Shown: in pieces, positions 1 to 10,528 of the stretch
How the letters are laid out: the number at the start of each line of letters is the position of its first letter
Position numbering within the stretch: position 1 is the first letter of the stretch
Assembly (NCBI GenBank): GCA_049487715.1
Contig: CP150570.1
Coordinates: forward strand, 124,001 to 188,000
DNA length: 64,000 nucleotides
Origin: Pycnococcus provasolii
Lineage: Eukaryota > Chlorophyta > Pseudoscourfieldiophyceae > Pseudoscourfieldiales
Reading direction: 5' to 3'
Position numbers and translations under genes: made by a program
The notes under the pieces: generated by a model
What the model was told of the DNA's origin: nothing
Database searches by the model: none
What the model saw: the letters and a program-made list of their open reading frames with translations, nothing else

Positions 1-223
1 AATGGTCGAGAGTTCCCCAAAACGACCAAATAATAACACGTGAGGAAGGGTGGTACTTCCAAAACCCAAACCCAACGCGTTCCCCCTCTCCGGCCCCTCC
101 TCTCCGGCCCCACACGTCGTCCGTCGCGTGTTTTTTTTAAACTCCCCCCCCGGACCCGGACCCGGCGTTCTGGTTTCGGCAGATTCTGTGTGTCATTCTC
201 CATTCCACAAAAAACACACAGTC
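1..223 (+). promoter_or_regulatory. 5' flank of histone H1 gene, unit A
   Basis: This is the upstream region of the first H1 gene. A TCATTCTC motif about 30 nt before the ATG matches the position of the same motif in the other histone genes and probably marks the transcription start. Upstream are a C-rich/T-rich stretch and short CGGACC repeats. No other gene is seen here. Confidence 0.5.
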
Positions 224-996
224 ATGCCGCCGAAGACCGCTGCCAAGCCCGCGCCCAGGTGAGTGCTCATGGAGGGAGTGGGGTGGGATTGTATCGTGCA
301 CTTCTGCTCGTCTCCTTGCCGTGTTTGGGGTGTCATCTTGTTTTTTCCCGTTTGTCGTTTCGTTCCTTTCGAAGGTCTTTCCAAGGAGTTTGTGTTTTTT
401 TTTGGTTTTTTGATGTTTTTTTGATTTTGTGTTTCAGCGATTGACTTGCAAACAAATGTCTCACGATGCTATGCACGCACACGAATCAGCCACCCGCCGT
501 ACGTCGAGATGATCAAGGCGGCGATCTCCTCCCTCAAGGAGCGCACCGGATCGTCCGTACAGGCCATCACCAAGTACGTTGAGGCGAACTACAAGCTCCC
601 CGACAACTTCAAGAAGGTGCTGTCGAACCAGCTCAAGAAGCTCGCCGCTGAGGGCAAGCTCGTGAAGGTGAAGGCGTCCTACAAGCTCGGAGACGCGCTC
701 AAGAAGGCGCCGAAGAAGCCGAAGGCGAAGGTACGTAGTGGCACATCTGTGTGTTTTTTTGTCTGCGGCAAAGACACAACAAAAAAAGGACGTCGTGCTG
801 ACGACTGACGGTGACTTCTATCTCCACACACAACCTGGCAAACACTACGCAGAAGGCGAAGGCTGCGAAGAAGCCCGCGGCGAAGAAGCCGAAGAAGGCT
901 GCAAAGAAGCCCGCTGCCAAGAAGCCGAAGAAGGCTGCGAAGAAGCCCGCGGCCAAGAAGCCGAAGGCGAAGAAGCCCAAGGCGGCGAAGAAGTAA
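224..996 (+). CDS. Histone H1 (linker histone), copy 1, three exons
   Basis: The exons are 224-258, 490-730 and 853-996, giving 139 aa. The first codes for only 11 residues ([11 protein letters not shown] plus a split Ser codon). Introns are GT-AG (donors GTGAGT and GTACGT). Exon 2 carries the winged-helix globular domain from [13 protein letters not shown] to KVKASYKLG; exon 3 is a Lys/Ala/Pro tail built from [12 protein letters not shown] repeats. Linker histones bind nucleosome entry/exit DNA and compact chromatin. A histone-type 3' hairpin lies 88 nt after the stop, unusual for an intron-containing H1. The gene opens the H1-H4-H2A.X-H2B-H3 cluster. The splice model is supported by identical structure in copy 2 and a similar one in the third H1 gene. 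Confidence 0.93.
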
Positions 997-1084
997 GCGA
1001 CGAACAACGCGCGCGTTTGTTTCGTTCCCTTCTCTGTTCTTCTCTGAACATACATAAAAAACACAACAAAAAAAACCACAAACT

Positions 1085-1101
1085 GGTGTTATTTTAACAC
1101 C
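1085..1101 (+). terminator. Histone mRNA 3' stem-loop of H1 copy 1
   Basis: The sequence GGTGTTATTTTAACACC forms a 7-bp stem with a TTT loop (or 6 bp with a 5-nt loop). It lies 88 nt after the H1 stop and is followed by ACCACCTACTCAG and a CTTCTTCTTCTT run. The same 17 nt follow nine other histone genes in the window. Confidence 0.88.
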
Positions 1102-1601
1102 ACCTACTCAGTCCAACTATCTTCTTCTTCTTGAGTGGCAGGCCGAGACGCGTGTTTGAATTTTTAACTTGAAGAGACAGTCCAGTCTGCGCGACGCGGA
1201 GATAACCGCGCGAATACCCACAACCTCAACGAACACACGGGTGACAGTTTCAAACGACGTATCGTGGTGGTTTACACAGTTGATAGACTACATATGTACG
1301 TGTGAGACACTGCTCAGCACGCGTGCGTGAGTTTGCAACTCGTGCGTGCATATCCGTATTTGAGTAAGAGCACAGTGTTCTTTTCTACACGGCAGTACAA
1401 CGGCGCGCCACCAACAACCTCGCAAGTCCACACACACACATATCACACCATCTCGTTGTTCAACAATACAATAATATCCTCTCCCGACCCACCAGGCCAC
1501 CGGTTCCATGCTCAAAACAGTCACAGGCACTCCATACCAAAACAAAGCAAAACCGAAACCAAAAGTAGGGAAGGAAGAGAGCTCTGGAGAGAGAAGTAGG
1601 T
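1102..1601. other. Intergenic between convergent H1 and H4, no gene seen
   Basis: No coding signal is visible. The stretch is largely conserved in the second unit (about 13886-14383) with small indels, so it was duplicated along with the genes. It contains short CA-rich runs (ACACACACA). The two ends carry the CU-rich elements that follow the H1 and H4 hairpins. Confidence 0.6.
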
Positions 1602-1618
1602 GGTGTTAAAATAACACC
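1602..1618 (-). terminator. Histone mRNA 3' stem-loop of H4 copy 1
   Basis: Read on the minus strand, this is the common 17-nt hairpin, 61 nt after the H4 stop. It is followed by ACCTACTTCTCTCTCCAGAG, a CU-rich element shared exactly with the H2A and H2B hairpin genes. Confidence 0.88.
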
Positions 1619-1679
1619 AGTTTGTTTTTGTTTGTTTTTTCTGGTCTTGTGATCTTCTCGAGCTGCTAGGCGAAAGCGC

Positions 1680-2311
<632 letters not shown>

Positions 2312-2707
2312 ATGTCTGGACGTGGAAAGGGCAAGACCGCAAAGAAGGCTGTGACGAAGTCCGCGAAGGCGGGACTTCAGTTCCCGGTGGGCCGTGTCGC
2401 CCGCTACTTGCGCGTGGGCAAGTACGCGACGCGCATCGGCGCCGGCGCCCCGGTGTACCTCGCCGCGGTGATGGAGTACCTCGCCGCTGAGGTGCTCGAG
2501 CTCGCGGGCAACGCGTCGCGTGACAACAAGAAGACGCGCATCATCCCGCGCCACATCCAGCTCGCCGTGCGCAACGACGAGGAGCTGTCGAAGCTGCTCG
2601 CGAACACGACGATTGCTAACGGCGGTGTTCTTCCGAACATCCACTCGGTGCTCCTGCCCAAGAAGTCGAAGAAGGGCACGTCTGGCTCGGTGAGCCAGGA
2701 CTTCTAG
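2312..2707 (+). CDS. Histone H2A.X, copy 1
   Basis: This intronless 131-aa H2A ends in GSVSQDF. The C-terminal S-Q-[DE]-hydrophobic motif is the site phosphorylated by ATM/ATR-type kinases at DNA breaks and defines H2A.X. The first 110 or so residues are nearly identical to the canonical H2A gene at 6274, which ends in KKSKKSE. Unlike that gene, no 3' hairpin occurs in the following 320 bases, so the mRNA is probably polyadenylated and made outside S phase (inference). It is divergent from H4 and convergent with the hairpin-less H2B. Confidence 0.95.
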   Translation: MSGRGKGKTAKKAVTKSAKAGLQFPVGRVARYLRVGKYATRIGAGAPVYLAAVMEYLAAEVLELAGNASRDNKKTRIIPRHIQLAVRNDEELSKLLANTTIANGGVLPNIHSVLLPKKSKKGTSGSVSQDF

Positions 2708-3030
2708 ATTGCTTTAGGAGTGTTTGTTATGCTGTGAGAGCAGTGTGATAAAAAGAAACTGTAACCAATACTAGCGTTGATATATTTGAAAATTTCTTGG
2801 TGACGTCGTTCGAGAAACTTTCCTTTGATCTTGTTGTTGTGGTTTGATAGACTAAGTAAAAGATGCGTGGACCAACAACCATGTCACCCACTCTTTACAG
2901 CCCAACGTAAGAGACTACATACACATACATACCACACTTATGACCAGGACCGCTCTCAACGTATCTTAGAAATAGTAGCGTTACAAACAGGTCAAGAAAG
3001 AGAAAACACTTATTCACACACACACTCTTC
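2708..3030. other. Convergent 3' region H2A.X / H2B, no hairpin
   Basis: No gene is seen and neither strand carries GGTGTTATTTTAACACC. The stretch is AT-richer than the coding DNA, with ACAT/ACAC repeats near 2911-2935. Its absence of a hairpin is shared with the equivalent region of unit B (15508-15822). Confidence 0.65.
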
Positions 3031-4061
<1,031 letters not shown>

Positions 4062-4128
4062 GCACCTTCGCTCAGTGTCACAACTGAAGTCAAGACTTGA
4101 AACACATAAAAAGAAACCAAAAAAAACT

Positions 4129-4145
4129 GGTGTTATTTTAACACC
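4129..4145 (+). terminator. Histone mRNA 3' stem-loop of H3 copy 1
   Basis: This is the common 17-nt hairpin, 67 nt after the H3 stop. It is followed by ACTCAACCTCTCCTTCAAAC, a CU-rich element that differs from the one after H2A, H2B and H4. Confidence 0.88.
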
Positions 4146-4401
4146 ACTCAACCTCTCCTTCAAACTCTCTTCTTCGTGCTTTGTCGTTTTGCTTGTGTAC
4201 TTTTTGTAATAACAAGGGTCTCGCGTGTGCGGTGTTGTTAGGGAGGAGACTTTGTGTAAAGTGCCAACGCACTACAAACAGCTGCAGCGAAGCGATGCGT
4301 GACGCGCTGTGGCTTTCTTTGTTGTTTTGACACGTATTTATTTCTCTCTCCACGTCACACCCTTCTTCGTTCGAGTCCCCCGTCCATCATTCTCAACCCA
4401 C
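4146..4401. promoter_or_regulatory. Intergenic H3 to adenylate kinase; kinase promoter
   Basis: The first 120 bases or so are still homologous to unit B (to about 17060). After that the units diverge. ATCATTCTCAACC lies just before the kinase ATG and matches the initiator-like motif of the histone genes. Confidence 0.45.
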
Positions 4402-5307
4402 ATGGTGCTCTGGCAGCATACCGCGGCGCGTGCACAGCGGGAGGCGCGCTCCGTCGCGGAGGCTGCGCGCAAGCACCTGCGCGCGATAGAGCGCACTCAC
4501 AAGCACGTCGCTGTCGTCTTTCTTGGAGCGCCGGGTGTGGGAAAGGGCACGTACGCGTCGTTGGCGGCTCGGCTGCTCGGCTTGAGACACGTCGTGATGG
4601 GGGACATTCTACGACGACACGCGCCCGAAGCGGCGTCGACGGGCGAGCTGCTTCCTGACGAGGACGTGACGCGCCTGCTGCACGCTGACTTGGAGCGTGA
4701 GGCGCGCTCCGTCGTGCTTGACGGGTTCCCTCGAACGCTGCGGCAGGCGAAGCTGCTGAACACGCCGCCGTTTGATGTCGCCGTGCCTGTCGCCGTTCTG
4801 CTGACGCTTGATGAGACCGCGCTGGTGGCAAAGTGCCTGGGCAGGAGGGTGTGCCAAGCCTGCGGGAAGTCGTGCAACGTCGCAGACGTGCGCCTGGACG
4901 ACAGCGCGGGTATGCCGCGCGTGGAACTGCCTGCGCTCGCGCCTCCGCAGCGCTGCTCGGCGTCGGACGACACGTCGGCATCGACGACTCCTGCAACCCC
5001 GCATGCACGACTGTATCCAGACGCTGAGGCTGGCAGCGCCGCGTCGTTTCTGCAACGCTTCGACACCACGTGCGACCTGCACGCGCGCGCGGACGACACA
5101 GACGAGGCGGTGATACGCCGTCGCCTTGCTATTTTCGAAGCACAAGGACAGCCTGTGCAAGAGTACTACGGAGAGCGAGGCGCGCTGACGCAGTTCGATA
5201 TCACGCACGGAATACCGGAGACAACGCTGCCTCTCATGTCCACCATCAGCGAGGCGCTTGGCGCGGCGTCACAGCGTGTGCTCACTGGTGCGACAAGCCG
5301 ACTTTGA
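4402..5307 (+). CDS. Adenylate kinase, plant organellar type
   Basis: This 301-aa enzyme would interconvert ATP + AMP and 2 ADP. The P-loop GAPGVGKGT is at residues 42-50 and DGFPRT at 107-112. The lid contains CQACGKSC with Cys151, 154 and 158, then a divergent insert, RADDTDEAVIRRRL and the GIPE tail. This layout resembles the plant mitochondrial/plastid kinases of the long-lid type. The ATG at 4402 was chosen because an initiator-like ATCATTCTC sits 12 nt upstream; the frame stays open further upstream. The N-terminus is Ala/Arg-rich, so import into an organelle is plausible but not certain. The final 49 codons also exist as a broken copy at 20841-20986. Confidence 0.85.
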   Translation: MVLWQHTAARAQREARSVAEAARKHLRAIERTHKHVAVVFLGAPGVGKGTYASLAARLLGLRHVVMGDILRRHAPEAASTGELLPDEDVTRLLHADLEREARSVVLDGFPRTLRQAKLLNTPPFDVAVPVAVLLTLDETALVAKCLGRRVCQACGKSCNVADVRLDDSAGMPRVELPALAPPQRCSASDDTSASTTPATPHARLYPDAEAGSAASFLQRFDTTCDLHARADDTDEAVIRRRLAIFEAQGQPVQEYYGERGALTQFDITHGIPETTLPLMSTISEALGAASQRVLTGATSRL

Positions 5308-5554
5308 GTATGGTTGTGCGCCTGGGCGAGTGAGTCATAAGTGTTTGTAAAGAGAGTCATGTATCCTTTTGATGTACACACGTAAGTACCGCCGGCTGTC
5401 GCAAGTCGCAACGCGCTCTGCTGCCGTCACCTTCTCACCACCCAGCCAGCCAAACCCACCACGTTGCAACGCAACAGCTCTTTATCAATTCAAATATTTT
5501 AAACGTACAAAGCAAAAAAAAGAGAGAGAAAAAACTCTGGAGAGAGAAGTAGGT
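5308..5554. other. Intergenic adenylate kinase / H2B, no gene
   Basis: No gene is seen. The sequence is shared with 20987-21202 apart from an approximately 30-nt deletion there, showing that the H2B/H2A pair was duplicated together with the end of the kinase gene. It ends in the CU-rich element (minus strand) of the H2B hairpin. Confidence 0.55.
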
Positions 5555-5571
5555 GGTGTTAAAATAACACC
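5555..5571 (-). terminator. Histone mRNA 3' stem-loop of H2B (5672)
   Basis: This is the common 17-nt hairpin on the minus strand, 100 nt beyond the H2B stop. It is followed by ACCTACTTCTCTCTCCAGAG. Confidence 0.87.
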
Positions 5572-5671
5572 AGTTTTGGTTTTTGTTTTTTTTTGTTCTT
5601 TTCGAGGACTTCAGCCGAAGCTGTCAGTCAAGCTCACCCGTCAGCTCCACTCCTTTGGCAGGGGTGCGAAC

Positions 5672-6040
5672 TTACGAGCTCGTGAACTTCGTCACAGCCT
5701 TCGTGCCCTCAGACACGGCGTGCTTCGCGAGCTCGCCAGGCAGAATCAGGCGCACGGACGTCTGGATCTCGCGCGACGTGATCGTAGGCTTCTTGTTGTA
5801 GCGCGCAAGCTTCGCAGCCTCGCCGGCAATCTTGTCGAAGATGTCGTTGATGAACGAGTTCATGATGGACATAGCCTTGGACGAGATGCCCGTGTCGGGG
5901 TGAACCTGCTTCAGCACCTTGTAGATGTAGATCTTGTACGTCTCCACCTTCGCCTTGCGCTTCACCTTTCCATCCTTGCCGACGGTCTTCTTCGCCGTGG
6001 TCTTCTTCGCGGGCTTCTTGTCGGCCTTTTTCGGGGGCAT
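5672..6040 (-). CDS. Histone H2B, hairpin gene, unit A
   Basis: It encodes the same 122-aa H2B protein as the gene at 3031 but has a 3' hairpin, so one protein is made from mRNAs with two kinds of 3' end. It is paired head to head with canonical H2A across a 233-bp promoter, the usual arrangement for balanced H2A/H2B supply. Confidence 0.96.
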   Translation of the reverse strand: MPPKKADKKPAKKTTAKKTVGKDGKVKRKAKVETYKIYIYKVLKQVHPDTGISSKAMSIMNSFINDIFDKIAGEAAKLARYNKKPTITSREIQTSVRLILPGELAKHAVSEGTKAVTKFTSS

Positions 6041-6273
6041 GTTGTCTGTTGTTGAGAATGGCGAGCTCGGCGGGCGGGAAGGAGCAGCCCCCCTCCGGGG
6101 CGCGCCCGGCGCGCGGGGCGCGATCCGGGGCGCGCGATCCGAACTCGCGAGTTGTGTTTTTTTTCAAATCCCTCTCGCCCCTCGGATCGCGCCCCGGATC
6201 GCGCCCCGGTCCGCCCCCCCCCTCGGGTGCCTCTTTCCCGCCTCCCCGCCTGTCATTCTCAACAACAACTACC
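6041..6273. promoter_or_regulatory. Divergent promoter H2B / H2A, unit A
   Basis: This GC-rich promoter contains several GCGCGATCCG / CGGATCGCGC elements (about 6117-6145 and 6179-6215), related to the 16-mer of the other histone promoters. GTCATTCTCAAC precedes the H2A ATG and CCATTCTCAAC the H2B ATG. Confidence 0.6.
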
Positions 6274-6645
6274 ATGTCTGGACGTGGAAAGGGCAAGACC
6301 GCAAAGAAGGCTGTGACGAAGTCCGCGAAGGCGGGACTTCAGTTCCCGGTGGGCCGTGTCGCCCGCTACTTGCGCGTGGGCAAGTACGCGACGCGCATCG
6401 GCGCCGGCGCCCCGGTGTACCTCGCCGCGGTGATGGAGTACCTCGCTGCTGAGGTGCTCGAGCTCGCGGGCAACGCGTCGCGTGACAACAAGAAGACGCG
6501 CATCATCCCGCGCCACATCCAGCTCGCCGTGCGCAACGACGAGGAGCTGTCGAAGCTGCTCGCGAACACGACGATCGCCGCTGGCGGAGTTCTTCCGAAC
6601 ATCCACTCGGTTCTTCTGCCCAAGAAGTCGAAGAAGTCCGAGTAA
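6274..6645 (+). CDS. Histone H2A (canonical), unit A
   Basis: This 123-aa intronless H2A has the acidic-patch region ([24 protein letters not shown]) and ends in KKSKKSE without an SQ motif. The 3' hairpin follows 65 nt after the stop. It is divergent from H2B and probably S-phase expressed (inference). Confidence 0.96.
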   Translation: MSGRGKGKTAKKAVTKSAKAGLQFPVGRVARYLRVGKYATRIGAGAPVYLAAVMEYLAAEVLELAGNASRDNKKTRIIPRHIQLAVRNDEELSKLLANTTIAAGGVLPNIHSVLLPKKSKKSE

Positions 6646-6710
6646 GCATTTTGTGCTTAACCTTCGGTTCGAGACAATACAAGACCAGAAAATCAAATAA
6701 AAACAAAACT

Positions 6711-6727
6711 GGTGTTATTTTAACACC
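6711..6727 (+). terminator. Histone mRNA 3' stem-loop of H2A, unit A
   Basis: This is the common 17-nt hairpin, 65 nt after the H2A stop, followed by ACCTACTTCTCTCTCCAGAG. Confidence 0.88.
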
Positions 6728-6905
6728 ACCTACTTCTCTCTCCAGAGCTCTCTTCTTACTTTGTCTTTGTGTTGTACGCTTATTTTTCAATTTATACTCT
6801 AACTCTTATACCTATACCGACTCTCTGGATATAGTGTGTGATATATAGTGAGGAACGAACCACGAAGCATTTCTCTACAACTCACACCAGCCTCGAAACA
6901 AGTCC

Positions 6906-8534
6906 TCAAATGACGCGCACCGCAACAGTCTGGCGTGCAACAGTGCCTTCACTCTGTACCTTGATCATAACACGCTGTGAGAGTCCCTGTCTAGCCTCTG
7001 GTGGAGCGGACAAGTCTAAGATAAATCCACCTGGCCTGCTGAAGATTGTTATGCTGTCCTTGCCATCGCCCACATCGTCCGCGTGTCGAACACGCGCATC
7101 AATCGTCACATCGAGGGGTAAGCGACGCCCAAGTGGGGCGACTGCAAGTGTGATGGACCAGCCTGCTGGTGGTGGTGCGCTTGTCGAAAGCACCTGCGAC
7201 AATATTGATCGTGATTCGCCAGGTTGAAGTTGTATGTCACGGTCCTCGAGTTGCACAGACATGGATGGGTTGCGTCCAACGCTTGCAACCTCAGCGCCTG
7301 GTGCGCGGAGCAGGTCGTCGCCCCACACGAGATTGCCTCGCGTCGAATCACGCTTCAGGTAGTTGTCGAGGAATGCAACCGTATGATGTCGAGCTGCGCG
7401 CTGCTGCTGTCCGCTCCGAAGACCGCACTCGCTAGCCAGTGGGTATGGCACGAAACAATGCGTTGAACTTGATAGTTCCACAGCGACACGAGGTGCTTTG
7501 CGAAGTTCTTGGTACAGCACCTTCGTTCCATCTCGGCCTCCCATGTTGTCGTTGCTGCCGACTATGATCAGATGTGGGACACTGTTCGAGGCATTGACGA
7601 ACAGATTGCGCGCGCCGTTTCCCTGAGGCCGGCCGACCGTAGGCGCAAGCGCGACGACAGCGTCAATAGGCGTCGACATGAAAGGCTGGAGATGCCCACG
7701 CTCCGCGAGCCACGCGGCGAGCGCTCCACCAACCGAGTAACCGACAACGCCGACGGCAGGGAAAGCGGCACCTCCTTCGTTTCGCTTCAGCCACGGCACA
7801 TTGCCTCTGTTCACGTATTGTATAGCTCTTTGCATGTGCCGAGCAGATCGTAGGTACATGTCAAGCGGATAGTTGCCTGGCGGCAGTCCCGAGCACTGCG
7901 TGACACCGTCAACTGCGCTTAAACCTGCGAGTCCGCATTCTCCAGGAATCCACAGCGACGTGATAACAACGTATCCGTGCGATGCGAGGTGTCGTAGGAA
8001 GGCATCGTTGCGCGACACCCACTGCTCCATCGTCGAGCCGTAGAGCGGGTGGACGAAAGCGACGAGAGCGTGCGGCTGTGGAGAGCTCGGCAAGGTGGTA
8101 TCTTCGTCGGCATCTTCTGAACGGCTGCGGAACCCAAACACCGAACCGACGCGCTGTAGAATGGGAACGCTCGCCGCCGATCCGACGGTGTTTGGCGATA
8201 CGCATCCTGCGGGCGTGCACAGCGGTCGAAGCAGCCCGACGCGTGGTCGAGCGGGCGGCTCAATGGCAGCAGACGTCGGGTAGAAGATGCGCATGTCAGG
8301 CGCGGCGATCGCGTCGGGCGTCAGCTGTTTGTTATCTGCACGCGCCATTTGTGCGCTTCGCGGTATGGCGACATCGCGAACGTGCACATCGTGCGTGCCA
8401 GGTTCGTCAAAATGATTAGCCGCCTCCACTGTGATCACCACGGGTTGTACTACTAATGCCAAACCCAGGCAACCCATCCCAACCCAGCCAAGAGTCCAAC
8501 GAGACCAACGATCCGAAACGGGCGTGATCATCAT
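6906..8534 (-). CDS. Secreted alpha/beta hydrolase with C-terminal beta domain
   Basis: This is a 542-aa protein. Residues 13-38 are hydrophobic after a basic start, fitting a signal peptide or anchor. The hydrolase core begins around residue 155 (HALVAFVHPLYGS). The nucleophile elbow GYSVGG is at 265-270 (Ser267), with likely Asp329 (GSNDN) and His359 (STHC) completing the triad. The family includes dienelactone hydrolase, chlorophyllase and PAF-acetylhydrolase types; the substrate cannot be told from sequence. About 150 C-terminal residues have no catalytic motif and look like a beta-rich accessory domain. The Cys residues fit an extracytoplasmic protein. No introns are needed. Confidence 0.72.
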   Translation of the reverse strand: MMITPVSDRWSRWTLGWVGMGCLGLALVVQPVVITVEAANHFDEPGTHDVHVRDVAIPRSAQMARADNKQLTPDAIAAPDMRIFYPTSAAIEPPARPRVGLLRPLCTPAGCVSPNTVGSAASVPILQRVGSVFGFRSRSEDADEDTTLPSSPQPHALVAFVHPLYGSTMEQWVSRNDAFLRHLASHGYVVITSLWIPGECGLAGLSAVDGVTQCSGLPPGNYPLDMYLRSARHMQRAIQYVNRGNVPWLKRNEGGAAFPAVGVVGYSVGGALAAWLAERGHLQPFMSTPIDAVVALAPTVGRPQGNGARNLFVNASNSVPHLIIVGSNDNMGGRDGTKVLYQELRKAPRVAVELSSSTHCFVPYPLASECGLRSGQQQRAARHHTVAFLDNYLKRDSTRGNLVWGDDLLRAPGAEVASVGRNPSMSVQLEDRDIQLQPGESRSILSQVLSTSAPPPAGWSITLAVAPLGRRLPLDVTIDARVRHADDVGDGKDSITIFSRPGGFILDLSAPPEARQGLSQRVMIKVQSEGTVARQTVAVRVI

Positions 8535-8941
8535 TATGACAATTTAATAATGCCACAGCGAATGTAAATGAAAAAGGAAACAGGAGGAGGAGTCGCCACA
8601 AAGAGGCGGAGGTGATATGTGTGCGTGTAACAACATATGCACGCATGCTGTCACACACTATGAGGTATGACATGCGAGGCGAGAAATATCACAGATAGAG
8701 GGCGTGATCGGAGTCAAATCACGTTGCGACTGAGAATAAAATGGGACGGACGGACTGATTTTATTTTCCCGAGGACTTTCCCGAGGACTTTCCCGAGGGC
8801 GAATTCAGTTGTGATTCGGGTTTTTCCTTTTCGGGGTTTTCTGTCTGTTCGGGTTTTTTACTTTGATACTCCTCGCCAGGCAGCCAGGTCTCCTCGCCCC
8901 GCAACATGTGGCGCGCCACCGGACACCATTTGGTGTCAGCT
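8535..8941. other. Intergenic between hydrolase and orphan membrane protein
   Basis: No gene is seen. A short direct repeat of CCCGAGGACTTT occurs three times at about 8769-8800. The rest is unremarkable. Confidence 0.5.
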
Positions 8942-9976
8942 TCAGTAGTGCGTCACATCAATGTCGATGGTTGACGCGGGATTGAGGTCGTCTCCTGGAT
9001 CTGTGAGCAGGCCCGCCGGGAAACTGACACGCAGGGGCACACCTGTTTGGTCAAGGCAGAGTTCATGGTTGTTGTCTCCGTCACCCAGGTCCCCGATAGC
9101 GAACGGCACTACCTCCTGTTCACCCTTATCCGGGTCGGACAACGTCACCTTGTAAGCGACTCGCTCCAGTTCATCGATTTCGCCCCCGTCGGGTTTGGTC
9201 ACGCCGCCCGCCCAGGTCACGCGTACCACCTGCACAGTACCGACAGGGCAACCATCGCCCCCACCAAAGGGCCGTAAGGTTGCCTCCTTGCCAAGCTCCC
9301 ACTGGGATTCGGGAACGACTTCTGCCCATACCATTTCAGGACCGGCTTCCAGCGGGGTGACGGCCACGCTTGCACCTTTGAAATTCAGCTGTCCGTCGAT
9401 GGACAGGATGTTGCCGACGATTTCCACGGTGGCCGGCTGGTCCTCGGCGCTGCCGAACTGCCCCACCAGTAATATGGTGCGAAGCTCGCCGATGTCATCG
9501 GCAGGAGCCGGTGTCACGCAGGTCATCTCACCAACCGCACCGGATGCAGAAACCACACGAAAGTCGCCTGCCTGCAGAGTATTCACATCGATTTCGTGGG
9601 AAAAAATGACGGGCATGCCATCTTTGCCGGCTGCACCGCTACAGATACCCTGACTACTCAGGCGCGGTAAGCTGTCGTCGAGGCCGTAAAAGGCCGACAG
9701 CAGGGTCGCTTCGCGCCCGGTCTTCTTGTCACGCTCAGGTGCTTGGGTTGTCTGCTTTGGAGTGGTTGTTGTCGGTGCTTGGGTTGTCTGCTTTGGAGTC
9801 GTTGTTGTCGGCGCCTGGGTTCGCGCATCGGTCTCGTCATCGTCCGCAGTGAGACCGAGAACGATGACCGTCGTAGCACCCGCCAGAAGCGCCAACGTGA
9901 CTGTGACACCAGCAATGATGAGGCATCGGCGCGAGCGCCACCAGGAGGTCTGTGGGTTGGGGTTCTCCTCCGTCAT
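8942..9976 (-). CDS. Orphan type II membrane protein with Thr-rich stalk
   Basis: This is a 344-aa intronless reading frame. A short cytoplasmic tail (MTEENPNPQTSWWRSRR) is followed by a transmembrane segment at about 19-41, then a stalk containing two copies of APTTTTPKQTTQ, probably O-glycosylated. The ectodomain (about 85-344) is acidic, Gly-rich and has few Cys. Motifs include GKDGMPVIFSHEIDVNTLQ and LGDGDNNHELCLD. I do not recognise a characterised family. The compact globular domain looks bacterial in style, so horizontal transfer of the ectodomain is possible but untested. Confidence 0.62.
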   Translation of the reverse strand: MTEENPNPQTSWWRSRRCLIIAGVTVTLALLAGATTVIVLGLTADDDETDARTQAPTTTTPKQTTQAPTTTTPKQTTQAPERDKKTGREATLLSAFYGLDDSLPRLSSQGICSGAAGKDGMPVIFSHEIDVNTLQAGDFRVVSASGAVGEMTCVTPAPADDIGELRTILLVGQFGSAEDQPATVEIVGNILSIDGQLNFKGASVAVTPLEAGPEMVWAEVVPESQWELGKEATLRPFGGGDGCPVGTVQVVRVTWAGGVTKPDGGEIDELERVAYKVTLSDPDKGEQEVVPFAIGDLGDGDNNHELCLDQTGVPLRVSFPAGLLTDPGDDLNPASTIDIDVTHY

Positions 9977-10528
9977 CTTGCCCTCGTTCTTGCCTTCGTT
10001 GCCCCCCGCCCCGCACCAGAACTAGCCTCGCGCGCACCACCTCCGCGCGCTCCTAGCGGAAGGCTCCTCGTTCGAATACTACGATAGCGGTTGTATCTGA
10101 GTGAACTCAATACACTGCGTGAACCAGATGTCGAAAACACAAAGTTCTGGCTGGCGAGGGTAACCTTGTACAAGCTACCCTAACCCTGCCTACGAATGCG
10201 AAAGGGACGCATGCATCAGAAGCAGCAGCCCTGGAATGGAATAAGCCACACGCCAATAATAATATTAGTGGCTTATTCCCTGGGTGCCACGTTGGCAGTC
10301 CAAGTGCATTCGGACGAGTATTCTAGCTAGGGTGTCCAAGCCCATACGGAGATTCCGAAACTGAATTCGGGGTTCCATGTTTCAAAACAAAATCGTTTAG
10401 TTAGGGGTTGGGTCCCAATTTTGTCCCCCGTCAAGCCCCACGGGACCTTTCCCCTTCATCCAGTTGGTTGCCTTTAAATTCCCGGGGCGTGGTGAACGAC
10501 GGCGTGACGGCGTGGTGACGACGGCGTG
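9977..10528. other. Intergenic with a 12-bp inverted repeat
   Basis: No gene is seen. GGAATAAGCCAC at 10238-10249 and its exact reverse complement at 10268-10279 form a 12-bp stem with an AT-rich 18-nt loop. A short CCCTAACCC motif lies near 10180. Confidence 0.5.

Noticed and set aside
446-808. A 120-aa reading frame over H1 exon 2
   Set aside because: It starts inside intron 1 and runs into intron 2. The spliced three-exon model restores the true H1 N- and C-termini and is repeated in copy 2.
853-996. H1 tail as a satellite repeat
   Set aside because: The repeats encode the Lys/Ala/Pro tail in frame with a spliced H1 gene and are typical of linker histones.
1085-1101. Histone hairpins as Rho-independent terminators
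   Set aside because: No T tract follows the stem and the organism is a eukaryote. Location after histone genes fits mRNA 3' processing.
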